NCBI RefSeq assembly: GCF_030272695.1
Contig: NZ_JARFYN010000006.1
Location: 1-64,000, forward strand
Reading direction: 5' to 3'
DNA from: Martinezella calliandrae
Lineage (GTDB): Bacteria > Pseudomonadota > Alphaproteobacteria > Rhizobiales > Rhizobiaceae
DNA: 64,000 nucleotides
The translations under genes were made by a program, and so were the position numbers. Shown here piece after piece: positions 8,237-15,992 of this stretch. Below the pieces are notes generated by a model, which was not told the DNA's origin, ran no database searches, and saw only the letters and a list, made by a program, of their open reading frames with translations. Position 1 is the first letter of the stretch; each line of letters starts with the position of its first letter.

Positions 8237-8893
8237 TCAGCGATGATCGAGCTTCGCGACGAGGCGGTCGCCGAGCCATTGCAGGCCGCAGACGAGGATA
8301 ATCAGTATGAGGACGACCGCGATCATCACGCCGGTCTCAAAACGCTGGTAGCCATAGCGGATCGCCAGGTCGCCGAGACCGCCGCCGCCGATAGTGCCGG
8401 CCATGGCCGAGGCGCCGATCAGGGTCACCAACGTCACCGTAAAGCCCGCAACGATGCCGGGCAGTGCTTCAGGCACCAGCACTTCGCGAATGATCGTCCA
8501 GCGATTGCCGCCCATGGCCCGAACCGCATCGATCAGGCCGCGGTCGACCTCCCGCAACGAGACCTCCGCGATGCGGGCGTAATAGGGGATCGCCGCTATG
8601 GTGAGTGGCACGATCGCCGCGGTCGTGCCAAGCGCGGTGCCGACGATCAGCCGCGTCAGCGGAATCATAGCGATCAGCAGAATGAGGAAAGGCACGGCGC
8701 GAAAGCCGTTCACCAGCGCGGCGAGGGCACGATTGGCGGTGAGCTGTTCGGCGATGCCGTCGCGCCCGGTAACGACCAGGGCAAGGCCGAGTGGGAGGCC
8801 GATGATGAGCGAGATCAGGCCGGATGCTCCGGTCATCCAGATCGTTTCCCAGAAGGAACGCCAGAGCAGGCGGAGGATGATGTCAGTTGTCAT
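8237..8893 (-). CDS. metI: Methionine-type ABC transporter permease
   Basis: A 218-residue inner-membrane protein with about five membrane helices and the binding-protein-dependent permease loop near 130-150 (DAVRAMGGNRWTIIREVLVPEALPG), which docks on the ATPase. Length and sequence fit MetI, the permease of the MetNIQ importer for D/L-methionine or related sulfur compounds. Its start overlaps the end of metN by 11 bases, indicating translational coupling. It is the last gene of the metQ-metN-metI operon and abuts the convergent monooxygenase gene. Confidence 0.9.
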   Translation of the reverse strand: MTTDIILRLLWRSFWETIWMTGASGLISLIIGLPLGLALVVTGRDGIAEQLTANRALAALVNGFRAVPFLILLIAMIPLTRLIVGTALGTTAAIVPLTIAAIPYYARIAEVSLREVDRGLIDAVRAMGGNRWTIIREVLVPEALPGIVAGFTVTLVTLIGASAMAGTIGGGGLGDLAIRYGYQRFETGVMIAVVLILIILVCGLQWLGDRLVAKLDHR

Positions 8894-9968
8894 AGCCCAA
8901 AACCTCCACCCGGGCAGACCGGGCCGTCAGAAAATCAGTCACCTGCGCCGCTAGCGTTGCATCGCGTGTCGGCACCGCGATGAAGAAGCGAGCGAAGGGC
9001 TGGTTGTGAATATGATCGATGCCGCCATGAACCAGGCGGAAGGAATGCGGCAGCGCCGCGGAAAGTTCGGCGAAGAGCGCGCCTTGCGCGGCCGGGCCGG
9101 CGAGATCGACACGCAGGATCGCCTCGACACCCTGGATCTGCGACAGCCGCTCGGCGATATGCTCAGGAAGCTGCGGGCGGATGGTGCTGAAAAGGCTCGC
9201 GGTGATTTCTGTCTGCGGGTTGGCGAAGATCTGCCAGACCGGGCCCTCCTCGACGATGCGGCCTTTATCGATAACGGCCACACGATCGGCAATCGAGCGC
9301 ACCACTTCCATCTCGTGGGTGATGAGGAGGATCGTCAGGCCGAGCTTGCGGTTGATTTCCTTCAGTAGCGCCAGGATGGAGCGCGTGGTTTCGGGATCGA
9401 GAGCGGAAGTTGCTTCGTCGGAAAGGAGGAGGGCGGGGCGGGCGGCCAGCGCCCGGGCGATGCCGACACGCTGCTTCTGCCCGCCTGAAAGCACCGAAGG
9501 ATAGGCTTTCGCCTTGTCGGCGAGACCGACGAGTTCGAGCAGCTCCCGGGCTCGCATCAAGCGCCCCGCCTTGGCGACGCCTGCGATCTTCAAGGGAAGT
9601 GCGACATTGTCTTCGACGGTCTTGGCCGAAAGCAGATTGAAATGCTGGAAAATCATGCCGATGCGGCGGCGCAGCGGCTGCAGCTCGTTTTCCGACAGGC
9701 TGGCGATATTACATCCTTCGATATAGATTTCGCCGTTATCGGCCCGTTCCAGTCCGTTGAGGCAACGGATCAGCGTCGACTTGCCGGCGCCGCTGCGGCC
9801 GATGATCCCGACGATTTCGCCACGGCGGGCCGTCAGCGAAATGCCGTCGAGGGCGGGGTTCGTGCCGAACCGACGCCTGACATCAACAAGGCGGACGATC
9901 TCGTCACTCTCCGACGTGCCAGGCGGGGCATGTCCTTTGATGGCCGTGGCGGAAACAAAGGAATTCAT
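8883..9968 (-). CDS. metN: Methionine-type ABC transporter ATP-binding protein with NIL domain
   Basis: A 361-residue ATPase with Walker A GRSGAGKST (about 57-65), Q-loop FQHFN, signature LSGGQKQRV, Walker B LLLSDEATSALDP and H-loop ITHEM. The roughly 80 C-terminal residues after LFSTIRPQLP form the NIL/ACT-like domain that binds methionine and inhibits transport when the cell is replete (known for E. coli MetN). It lies downstream of metQ across a 120-base gap containing hairpins and overlaps metI. Together the three genes make a complete importer. Whether its ligand is methionine or another thiocompound is not shown by the sequence. Confidence 0.92.
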   Translation of the reverse strand: MNSFVSATAIKGHAPPGTSESDEIVRLVDVRRRFGTNPALDGISLTARRGEIVGIIGRSGAGKSTLIRCLNGLERADNGEIYIEGCNIASLSENELQPLRRRIGMIFQHFNLLSAKTVEDNVALPLKIAGVAKAGRLMRARELLELVGLADKAKAYPSVLSGGQKQRVGIARALAARPALLLSDEATSALDPETTRSILALLKEINRKLGLTILLITHEMEVVRSIADRVAVIDKGRIVEEGPVWQIFANPQTEITASLFSTIRPQLPEHIAERLSQIQGVEAILRVDLAGPAAQGALFAELSAALPHSFRLVHGGIDHIHNQPFARFFIAVPTRDATLAAQVTDFLTARSARVEVLGYDN

Positions 9969-10020
9969 GTCAATCTTCTCTCGGCTTTGCGGCGTCGGGC
10001 GCTGATCTGCTGGAACACCG

Positions 10021-10080
10021 AAGGCGGCTCGAGCAGAAATGCCCAGGCCGCCTTGGTGCTCAGCGCTGCCCCCGGCGCTG
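10021..10080. other. Hairpins between metQ and metN
   Basis: AAGGCGGC (10021-10028) can pair with GCCGCCTT (10047-10054), and CAGCGC (10061-10066) with GCGCTG (10075-10080). They lie in the intercistronic gap after the binding-protein gene, where such hairpins often set the excess of binding protein over permease. Confidence 0.45.
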
Positions 10081-10088
10081 AATTGGAG

Positions 10089-10934
10089 TTAGTAGGCGCT
10101 GAGCCCCGTACCCTTGTAGACCTTGTCGAACTCGGCCTTGACCGTATCGTTCTGATAAGAGGCGACCAGCGTCTTCACCCAGACCTCGTTTTCGCTGCCC
10201 TGCTTGACGGCGATGAAGTTGCGGTAGGGATTGCCGTCGATCGGCTCCTGGGCAATGCGGTCTTTCGGCGAAAGCCCGCTTTTCAGCGCCCAGTCGGTAT
10301 TGACGACAGCGGCGTCGAGATCATCGATCGAACGGCCGATAATGCCTGCGTCGAGCTCCTTGATGTCAATATTTTTTGGGTTCTCTACGATGTCGCCGGT
10401 GGTAGCGAGAATGCCGGTGCCGTCCTTGAGTTTGATGACGCCCTCATTCTGCAGCACGCGCAAGGCACGGCCTTCGTTGGACGGATCGTTCGGCACGCCG
10501 ATGACCGCGCCCTTCGGCAGATCGGCAACTGACTTGTATTTCCTGGTGTAGAGACCGATCGGCCAGACGCCGGTATAGCCGACACGGACGATATGGTAGC
10601 CGTGCTGCTTGATCTGGTTGTCGAGATAAGGCTGGTGTTGGAAGGCGTTGGCGTCGACTTCGCCGCGTTCCAGCGCTTCGTTCGGCTGGGTATAGTCGTT
10701 GAAGACGACGGCTTCGATCTTCAGGCCCTTCTTGGCGGCTTGCGTGGCCACCACGCGCCAGACGTCTTCGTCTTCACCGCTCATGATGCCGACCTTGATC
10801 GTCTTGTCGGCGGCAAAGGAGGGAGTGGCTGCCGTCAGGCCGAAGATGGCGATAGCGGAGGCGATGAGCGCGGCAAGGCCGGTCCGGCGCGAGAAACGCA
10901 GCGCAGCGAGACCTTCATAAGACTTTTTCGTCAT
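10089..10934 (-). CDS. metQ: MetQ/NlpA-family ABC transporter substrate-binding protein
   Basis: A 281-residue periplasmic binding protein. The N-terminus has charged residues, then a hydrophobic stretch (GLAALIASAIAIFGLTAA) ending in a likely signal-peptidase I site near SFA-AD (about 41-43); no lipobox cysteine is visible, unlike E. coli MetQ. The mature part starts KTIKVGIMSGEDEDVW and contains the family segments VNDYTQPNEAL-like (about 78-90), DANAFQHQPYLD and GVPNDPSNEGRAL. It is the first gene of the operon and is followed by intercistronic hairpins. It should bind methionine or a related sulfur compound. Confidence 0.9.
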   Translation of the reverse strand: MTKKSYEGLAALRFSRRTGLAALIASAIAIFGLTAATPSFAADKTIKVGIMSGEDEDVWRVVATQAAKKGLKIEAVVFNDYTQPNEALERGEVDANAFQHQPYLDNQIKQHGYHIVRVGYTGVWPIGLYTRKYKSVADLPKGAVIGVPNDPSNEGRALRVLQNEGVIKLKDGTGILATTGDIVENPKNIDIKELDAGIIGRSIDDLDAAVVNTDWALKSGLSPKDRIAQEPIDGNPYRNFIAVKQGSENEVWVKTLVASYQNDTVKAEFDKVYKGTGLSAY

Positions 10935-11149
10935 GGGAAATCCTGTTCCATGTGATTGAGACGCATCGTCTCGTTGACGGCGTGGATCATCTCAGACGGT
11001 CGTAGGTCACGCGAAGCAGGATCATTTGTTGTGCGCCGCAGTTCTGAAAAACTCTTTTTGACCCGCGGCTGATCGAGAACTAATTTTCTATAGAGATAGT
11101 AGATTATTATTGTGCGCCGGCAATTTTGGATGCATTGAAATTGTGCATA

Positions 11150-11641
11150 TCAGCGGTGGATTGGATCTTTCCAGAGCACTTCTTCCGGCTTTTCGACCGG
11201 TTCGATATCAAGATTGACGACGACGGGTTCCTGGCCGGAGCGGACCAGCACGCATTCCAACGTCTCGTCGCGACTGGCGTTGATCTCCTGATGCGGCACG
11301 AAGGGCGGCACGTAGATGAAATCGCCGGGGCCGGCTTCGGCGACGAATTCCAGGTTTTCGCCCCAACGCATGCGCGCCTTGCCCTTGACGACATAGATGA
11401 TGCTTTCGAGATCGCCGTGATGGTGGGCGCCGGTCTTGGCGTTGGCGTGGATCGTCACCGTCCCGGCCCAGATTTTCTCAGCACCCGCGCGGGCGTGATT
11501 GATAGCGGTGGCCCGATTCATGCCTGGCGTCTGCGCTGTGTTCGGATCGAGCGCATCGGAAGGGATGATCTTGACGCCATGTTCACGCCAGTCAACCGGC
11601 TCGTGATGGTGGTCGTGATCGTGCCCATGATCGTTGCTCAT
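11150..11641 (-). CDS. Cupin-domain protein with histidine-rich N-terminus
   Basis: A 163-residue single-domain cupin. Motif 1 is GAHHHGDLESIIYVVKG (about 71-87), with metal ligands H73-H75 and E79. Motif 2 is PGDFIYVPPFVPHQ (105-118) with H117. The first 13 residues are mostly His and Asp (MSNDHGHDHDHHHE), a probable metal-holding tail. Cupins of this size are dioxygenases, isomerases or sugar-binding proteins, and the exact reaction cannot be told. AAGGAT upstream supports the ATG. It is transcribed alone, with 215 bases to the metQ start and divergent from the next gene. Confidence 0.82.
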   Translation of the reverse strand: MSNDHGHDHDHHHEPVDWREHGVKIIPSDALDPNTAQTPGMNRATAINHARAGAEKIWAGTVTIHANAKTGAHHHGDLESIIYVVKGKARMRWGENLEFVAEAGPGDFIYVPPFVPHQEINASRDETLECVLVRSGQEPVVVNLDIEPVEKPEEVLWKDPIHR

Positions 11642-11990
11642 GGCTATCCTTTCACTGCCGAGGAAGGGATTCGCGTCGCTTCCAGAGATGAGTTGCTACA
11701 TTAGCCTATGGCGAAACCATTCAAAAATATAGGGAATTACAGAAAGTTTCGAAAGAGGCTTTTCAAGTCGAGATTAATCTATAGACTCGATCAAGTTAAT
11801 TGACCGGCGGGAACATTTCGTGTTTATCCCGCGTTGCGCCGGTCGCGAATAAATCGTTTGCCGCGTCGCTTGTCCGATCAAATCTGTTCGGGGCGCGCGC
11901 CAGATGCAGAAGCAGCGCGTAGGCCTCTCCACCGGAGGCCGAATACATTTTCAGATTATGCGCCGGACTTCCACTTGAAAGGAGACAGAC
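11642..11990. other. Divergent intergenic region
   Basis: 349 bases between the cupin gene and a conserved hypothetical gene on the opposite strand. It is AT-rich around 11700-11800 and probably holds both promoters. No gene, repeat or clear operator was found. Confidence 0.4.
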
Positions 11991-12380
11991 ATGAGCAATG
12001 CCTTGCCGCCCCTTCATGAGGGTCATGCCCCCATTACTTTGCAACAGCTCTTCAGGGAAGCGCTCTATGCTTTCGAGGAATGGGACACAGAAGTCACCGA
12101 ACCGATCGTGATGTTCGAAGGGAAGGTTGTTCCCGTCAGCGTCGTTTTCGAAGCCATGCGTGAATGCACTGATATCGTACCCAACAATATCGTCACTGCT
12201 GTCACTGAACGGCTGACAAAGCCTTGGGAAGGCGAAGGTCCTCTGGACACGATGACCTTTTCGACCGCAGCCCGAGTGATGGGCGTTCTCGTTCGCAAAC
12301 GCCTCCTGGTCGTCAACAACGGTGTCAATGTCGCCGCTGTCGTTGCGGAAACCCAGGCAGCGGAAAAGTCGGACCGCTAA
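11991..12380 (+). CDS. Hypothetical protein
   Basis: A 129-residue soluble protein without a recognised domain. It starts MSNALPPLHEGHAPITLQQL, has an acidic helical first half (REALYAFEEWDTEVTEP), a central FEGKVVPVSVVFEAMRECTD segment, and a second half ending AARVMGVLVRKRLLVVNNGV. There is no signal peptide or membrane helix. An excellent ribosome site (AAAGGAG, 7 bases before ATG) and a terminator-like hairpin right after the stop argue that it is a real, monocistronic gene. No function is proposed. Confidence 0.75.
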   Translation: MSNALPPLHEGHAPITLQQLFREALYAFEEWDTEVTEPIVMFEGKVVPVSVVFEAMRECTDIVPNNIVTAVTERLTKPWEGEGPLDTMTFSTAARVMGVLVRKRLLVVNNGVNVAAVVAETQAAEKSDR

Positions 12381-12402
12381 GAAATAGCGCATGATTTATT
12401 GA

Positions 12403-12432
12403 GGAACCCGTCGGTTTTCGCCGACGGGTTCC
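12403..12432 (+). terminator. Hairpin terminator after the hypothetical gene
   Basis: GGAACCCGTCGG (12403-12414) pairs perfectly with CCGACGGGTTCC (12421-12432) across a 6-base loop, 22 bases after the stop. A T-tract is missing, so termination efficiency is uncertain. Confidence 0.6.
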
Positions 12433-12503
12433 CACGTTATGTGATGGGATTAGACACCACCAAATTCAGACGGACTCTCCTCTCCAGTGCTGACACAAGG
12501 TCA

Positions 12504-12787
12504 CTAGCACATCGTTTCTATCCCCGTAGGCGGGCCACCGACCCGCGCCGCCGCCGCCGCATGTATCGCGTGCCGGACATGATCCACATTTTGCGGTTGG
12601 ATGATCGCCACTGACGCTTATCGACAACGCCATTCCAGACTTTCCGACAGAGGTCGTAGTCCCGGTGACCGGCGGTAACGACAGGACAATGGGAGCTTAT
12701 TGCGGACAGTTCCCTCAACAACAGCTCAGACGTTTCTGCCTCCCCCGGGGCCGACTTCAATCTTTCATTGCCTTGGAACTTCAACAA
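12504..12787 (-). pseudogene. Remnant of an FAD-linked oxidase (FAD_binding_4 type)
   Basis: On the minus strand one frame reads ...GHRDYDLCRKVWNGVVDKR, the N-terminal hallmark of FAD-linked oxidoreductases (GlcD/berberine-bridge type: YD-x-x-R-x-VWN-x-x-x-D-R). The homologous continuation AIIQPQNVDHVRHAIHAAAAA is in the next frame over and soon hits a stop at 12504-12506. So a frameshift separates two adjoining parts of the FAD-binding region, and the remaining roughly 400 residues of a normal enzyme are absent. This is a decayed 5' fragment. It lies downstream of the carboxymuconolactone-decarboxylase-like gene on the same strand and may once have formed an operon with it. Confidence 0.7.
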
Positions 12788-12855
12788 CTCCGCGTTGCTC
12801 GCAGCAGTGCGTTTTGGTTGGGAGTTGTCTTGGATGGCATCTGCTACCTACAGCT

Positions 12856-13269
12856 CTAGCTGCGGTTGACGTCAAATTCTGGATCGACGGGGATCTGCAT
12901 GGCGGTCACCAGATGGTTCGTCTGTCCGGCAAGGCCGATGACGGCCAGCATTTCGCCATGCTGTGCGTCCGTCATGCCTTTTGACCTGGCGGCGGCGGTG
13001 TGGGAGTGAACGCAGTAAGTGCATCCATTGGCCGTGGAAACGGCGATATAGATCATCTCGCGCACCAGCGGATCGAGCGCACCGTCAGCCATCATCACTG
13101 ACTTCAGCCCCTCCCAGGTGCGCTTCAAGAGCGCCGGATCGTTGGCCAGACCACGCCAGAAGTTATTGACGAAATCGGATTTTCTGACGGCACGGATATC
13201 ATCGAATACGGCCTTGACCGCCGGGATCGCCTCGACTTCCGCGTCATCGAGCAATTTGACTGTCGTCAT
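12856..13269 (-). CDS. Carboxymuconolactone decarboxylase/AhpD-like protein
   Basis: A 137-residue all-helical protein of the CMD/AhpD superfamily. The redox-type motif ANGCTYCVHSH (about 80-90), with Cys83, Cys86 and His90, is intact, as in alkylhydroperoxidase D-type proteins that reduce peroxides through a disulfide. The ATG at 13269 is chosen because AAAGGAGAC precedes it by a proper distance; the longer in-frame extension lacks family similarity. It is divergent from the CoA-transferase gene, with a perfect inverted repeat (13387-13409) between them. The electron donor is unknown. Confidence 0.85.
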   Translation of the reverse strand: MTTVKLLDDAEVEAIPAVKAVFDDIRAVRKSDFVNNFWRGLANDPALLKRTWEGLKSVMMADGALDPLVREMIYIAVSTANGCTYCVHSHTAAARSKGMTDAQHGEMLAVIGLAGQTNHLVTAMQIPVDPEFDVNRS

Positions 13270-13386
13270 CTCAAGTCTCCTTTCAACAATCCAAATTGAT
13301 GCGAAAGCTATAGCGCATTTTCGCGGGGACTTCGCCGAATGGCGCGCCCGGTCACGCCCCCTCTTTTCGTTTGCAAAAATCATCCA

Positions 13387-13409
13387 TATGTGAAAATACT
13401 ATTCACATA
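13387..13409. promoter_or_regulatory. Perfect inverted repeat, putative operator
   Basis: TATGTGAA (13387-13394) and TTCACATA (13402-13409) with a 7-base spacer lie between the divergent AhpD-like and CoA-transferase genes, about 118 and 98 bases from their starts. Symmetric 8-bp arms of this kind suit a dimeric regulator (GntR, MarR or LacI type); which one is unknown, and no regulator gene is adjacent. Confidence 0.55.
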
Positions 13410-13507
13410 AGAAAATCGAACGTCGGACGCAGGGAGTTCGACAGGCGGAGGCGTCTGCCGAAGTGGGGGCGGTTGGCTGACTTGATGTTAGGGAAGCGGA
13501 AATAATC

Positions 13508-14668
13508 ATGGTGGTGGAAAAGGAATTGCCGCTGGCCGGCCTGATGGTCGTGGATATGAGTCAGTTCCTGTCCGGGCCCTATTGTACTTTGAGACTGATG
13601 GATCTCGGCGCCAGGGTCATCAAGATCGAGCGGCCGGAAGGCGGCGATCTCTCGCGGCGGCTCTATCTCAGCGATTGCGAGAGCGGTGATTCGACCATTT
13701 TCCACGCGATCAACCGTTCGAAAGAAAGCCTGGCGATAGACTTGAAGTGCGAGCGCGACATGCAAGCGCTGCGCAAGTTGATCTCCAAGGCTGATGTCCT
13801 GGTGCAGAATTTCCGGCCGGGAGTGATCGAGCGGCTTGGGTTGGATTATCAGGCTGCACAGGAGATCAATCCGCGGCTCGTCTATTGCTCGATCAGCGGT
13901 TTCGGCGACGAGGGTCCCTGGGTTTCGCGTCCGGGGCAGGATTTGCTGGCGCAATCGCGCTCCGGTGTCATGTGGCTGAACGGCGATGAAGGGCAGGGGC
14001 CAGTGCCGTTCGGCCTGGCGATCGGCGATATGCTGGCGGGTGCGGCGGCGGCCCAGGGCATTCTGGCGGCGCTGGTGCGCCGCGGTGTCACCGGCAAAGG
14101 CGGGCTGGTGGAGACAAGCCTGCTGGAGGCGCTGGTCGACCTGCAGGTGGAGGTGCTGACCGTCCATATGAACAGCGGCAACAAGCTACCGCAACGGTCC
14201 GGTTTCCGCAGCGCCCATGCCTATCTCTCCGCACCCTACGGCGTCTATCCCGCCAAAGACGGCTATCTCGCCATCGCCATGACCCCGATTTCGAAGCTTG
14301 CCGACCTGCTCGGAATGGACGAGCTCGCGCCCTATCGGGACGATCCGAAAAGCTGGTTTGCGGCTCGGGACGAGATCAAGGCGCTGATCTCGGCGCGTAT
14401 CGGCACCCGTTCGGTGGATGAATGGCTGGCAATCCTCGAGCCAGCCGATATCTGGTGCGCCAAGGTACTGAACTGGCCGGAACTGTTGCAGAACGAGGGA
14501 TTCGGCGTGCTCGACATGCTGCAGACGGTCGGCCGCGATGACGGCATTTCCGTGCTTACGACGCGCTCGCCGGTTCGCATCGACGGGCAACGACCGAAAT
14601 TCGAACGTGCGGCCCCGCATGTCGGCGAGCATAATGCGGCGATCTGGGAAGAGTTCGGCCTCGGGTGA
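13508..14668 (+). CDS. CaiB/BaiF-family CoA-transferase (class III)
   Basis: A 386-residue protein of the formyl-CoA transferase/L-carnitine CoA-transferase family. It starts with the typical LAGLMVVDMSQFLSGPYC...LGARVIKIERPEGGDLSR, and has FRPGVIERLGLDY (about 102-114) and SISGFGDEGPW (128-138). The catalytic aspartate is in GQDLLAQ (D145), where family members form an aspartyl-CoA anhydride. It moves CoA from a thioester donor to a carboxylic acid. It is followed after 42 bases by a fuconate-dehydratase-like enolase gene, so the pair may activate and dehydrate a sugar acid or related hydroxyacid (inference). The acid is unknown. Confidence 0.88.
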   Translation: MVVEKELPLAGLMVVDMSQFLSGPYCTLRLMDLGARVIKIERPEGGDLSRRLYLSDCESGDSTIFHAINRSKESLAIDLKCERDMQALRKLISKADVLVQNFRPGVIERLGLDYQAAQEINPRLVYCSISGFGDEGPWVSRPGQDLLAQSRSGVMWLNGDEGQGPVPFGLAIGDMLAGAAAAQGILAALVRRGVTGKGGLVETSLLEALVDLQVEVLTVHMNSGNKLPQRSGFRSAHAYLSAPYGVYPAKDGYLAIAMTPISKLADLLGMDELAPYRDDPKSWFAARDEIKALISARIGTRSVDEWLAILEPADIWCAKVLNWPELLQNEGFGVLDMLQTVGRDDGISVLTTRSPVRIDGQRPKFERAAPHVGEHNAAIWEEFGLG

Positions 14669-14710
14669 CTATCCGAGAGATCGCCCGACAGGATTAGAAG
14701 GAGTTTTCCC

Positions 14711-15988
14711 ATGACGCGCATCACCAATCTCCGCGTATTCGACCTACGCTTTCCGACCTCGCAGAGTCTGGACGGCTCCGATGCGATGAATCCCGATCCG
14801 GATTATTCCGCCGCCTACGTCATTCTCGATACCGACAAGCCAGGCCTCGAGGGTCATGGCCTGACCTTTACCATCGGCCGCGGCAACGACATCTGCTGCA
14901 TGGCGATCGAGGCGATGCGCCATCTGGTCGTCGGCACCGAGCTTGCCATTGTATTGGAAAACCCCGGCAAATATTGGCGGCATCTGACCAGCGACAGCCA
15001 GCTCCGATGGATCGGCCCGGAGAAGGGTGCGATGCATCTCGCCACCGGCGCCGTTGTCAACGCTGTGTGGGACTTGCTCGCCAAGGAGGCCGGCAAGCCG
15101 GTCTGGCGGCTGGTCGCCGAGATGGATGCCGAGCGCATCGCCGATATCGTCGATTACCGCTACCTGACCGACGTTTTGACCCGCGACGAGGCCGTGGCCA
15201 TCCTAAAGAAGTCCGAAACCGGCAAGGCGGAGCGCATCGGCGTTCTCGAGCGTGAAGGCTATGCCTGCTACACGACCTCGGCCGGCTGGCTCGGCTATGA
15301 TGACGCCAAGCTGCGCCGTCTATGCCAGGAGGCGATTGATGCCGGCTTCAATCATGTGAAGATGAAAGTCGGCCGTGATCTCGCGGACGATATCCGTCGT
15401 CTCACCATCGCCCGTGAGGTGATAGGCCCGGATCGCTATCTGATGATCGATGCCAACCAGGTTTGGGAAGTCGGCCAGGCGATCGACTGGGTGCAAAAGC
15501 TTGCCTTCGCGAAACCCTTCTTCATCGAGGAGCCTACCAGCCCAGACGACGTTGCCGGCCATCGCAAGATCCGCCAGGCGATAGGGCCGGTAAAGGTCGC
15601 GACCGGCGAGATGTGCCAGAACCGGATCATGTTCAAGCAGTTCATCGCCGAAGGCGCGATCGACATCGTGCAGATCGATTCCTGCCGTATGGGCGGGCTG
15701 AACGAAGTCCTGGCCGTGCTGCTTGTGGCCGCGAAATACGGCCTGCCGGTCTGGCCGCATGCCGGCGGCGTTGGCTTGTGCGAATATGTGCAGCATCTGT
15801 CGATGATCGACTATGTCGCCGTCTCCGGCACCAAGGACGGCCGCGTGATCGAATATGTCGATCACCTGCACGAGCATTTCAAAGACCCCTGCATCATCCG
15901 CGACGCCGCCTATATGCCGCCGAGCTTGCCGGGCTTCTCGATCGAGATGAAATCTCAGTCGATTGCTGCCTATACGTTCAAGGGGTAA
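14711..15988 (+). CDS. L-fuconate dehydratase-like enolase-superfamily protein
   Basis: A 425-residue mandelate racemase/muconate lactonizing-group enzyme whose N-terminus (TSQSLDGSDAMNPDPDYSAA) matches L-fuconate dehydratases. All expected catalytic residues are present: KxK with K217 and K219 (HVKMKVG), metal ligands D247 (MIDANQVW), E273 (FIEEPTSPDD) and E300 (ATGEMCQNR), then D323 and H350 (WPHAGGVGLCEY). Positions fall one residue before those recalled for the characterised Xanthomonas enzyme. The reaction is loss of water from L-fuconate to 2-keto-3-deoxy-L-fuconate. The other fucose-pathway genes are not here; its partner is the CoA-transferase upstream. Confidence 0.88.
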   Translation: MTRITNLRVFDLRFPTSQSLDGSDAMNPDPDYSAAYVILDTDKPGLEGHGLTFTIGRGNDICCMAIEAMRHLVVGTELAIVLENPGKYWRHLTSDSQLRWIGPEKGAMHLATGAVVNAVWDLLAKEAGKPVWRLVAEMDAERIADIVDYRYLTDVLTRDEAVAILKKSETGKAERIGVLEREGYACYTTSAGWLGYDDAKLRRLCQEAIDAGFNHVKMKVGRDLADDIRRLTIAREVIGPDRYLMIDANQVWEVGQAIDWVQKLAFAKPFFIEEPTSPDDVAGHRKIRQAIGPVKVATGEMCQNRIMFKQFIAEGAIDIVQIDSCRMGGLNEVLAVLLVAAKYGLPVWPHAGGVGLCEYVQHLSMIDYVAVSGTKDGRVIEYVDHLHEHFKDPCIIRDAAYMPPSLPGFSIEMKSQSIAAYTFKG

Positions 15989-15992
15989 ACCG

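Noticed and set aside
8243..8983. Open frame of 246 codons opposite metI
   Set aside because: Shadow of metI/metN with no domain and no ribosome site.
10935..11149. Possible SAM-type riboswitch upstream of metQ
   Set aside because: The leader was read for the SAM-II-like pseudoknot expected in alphaproteobacterial methionine genes. Only a short GAGACG/CGTCTC stem was seen, which is not enough.
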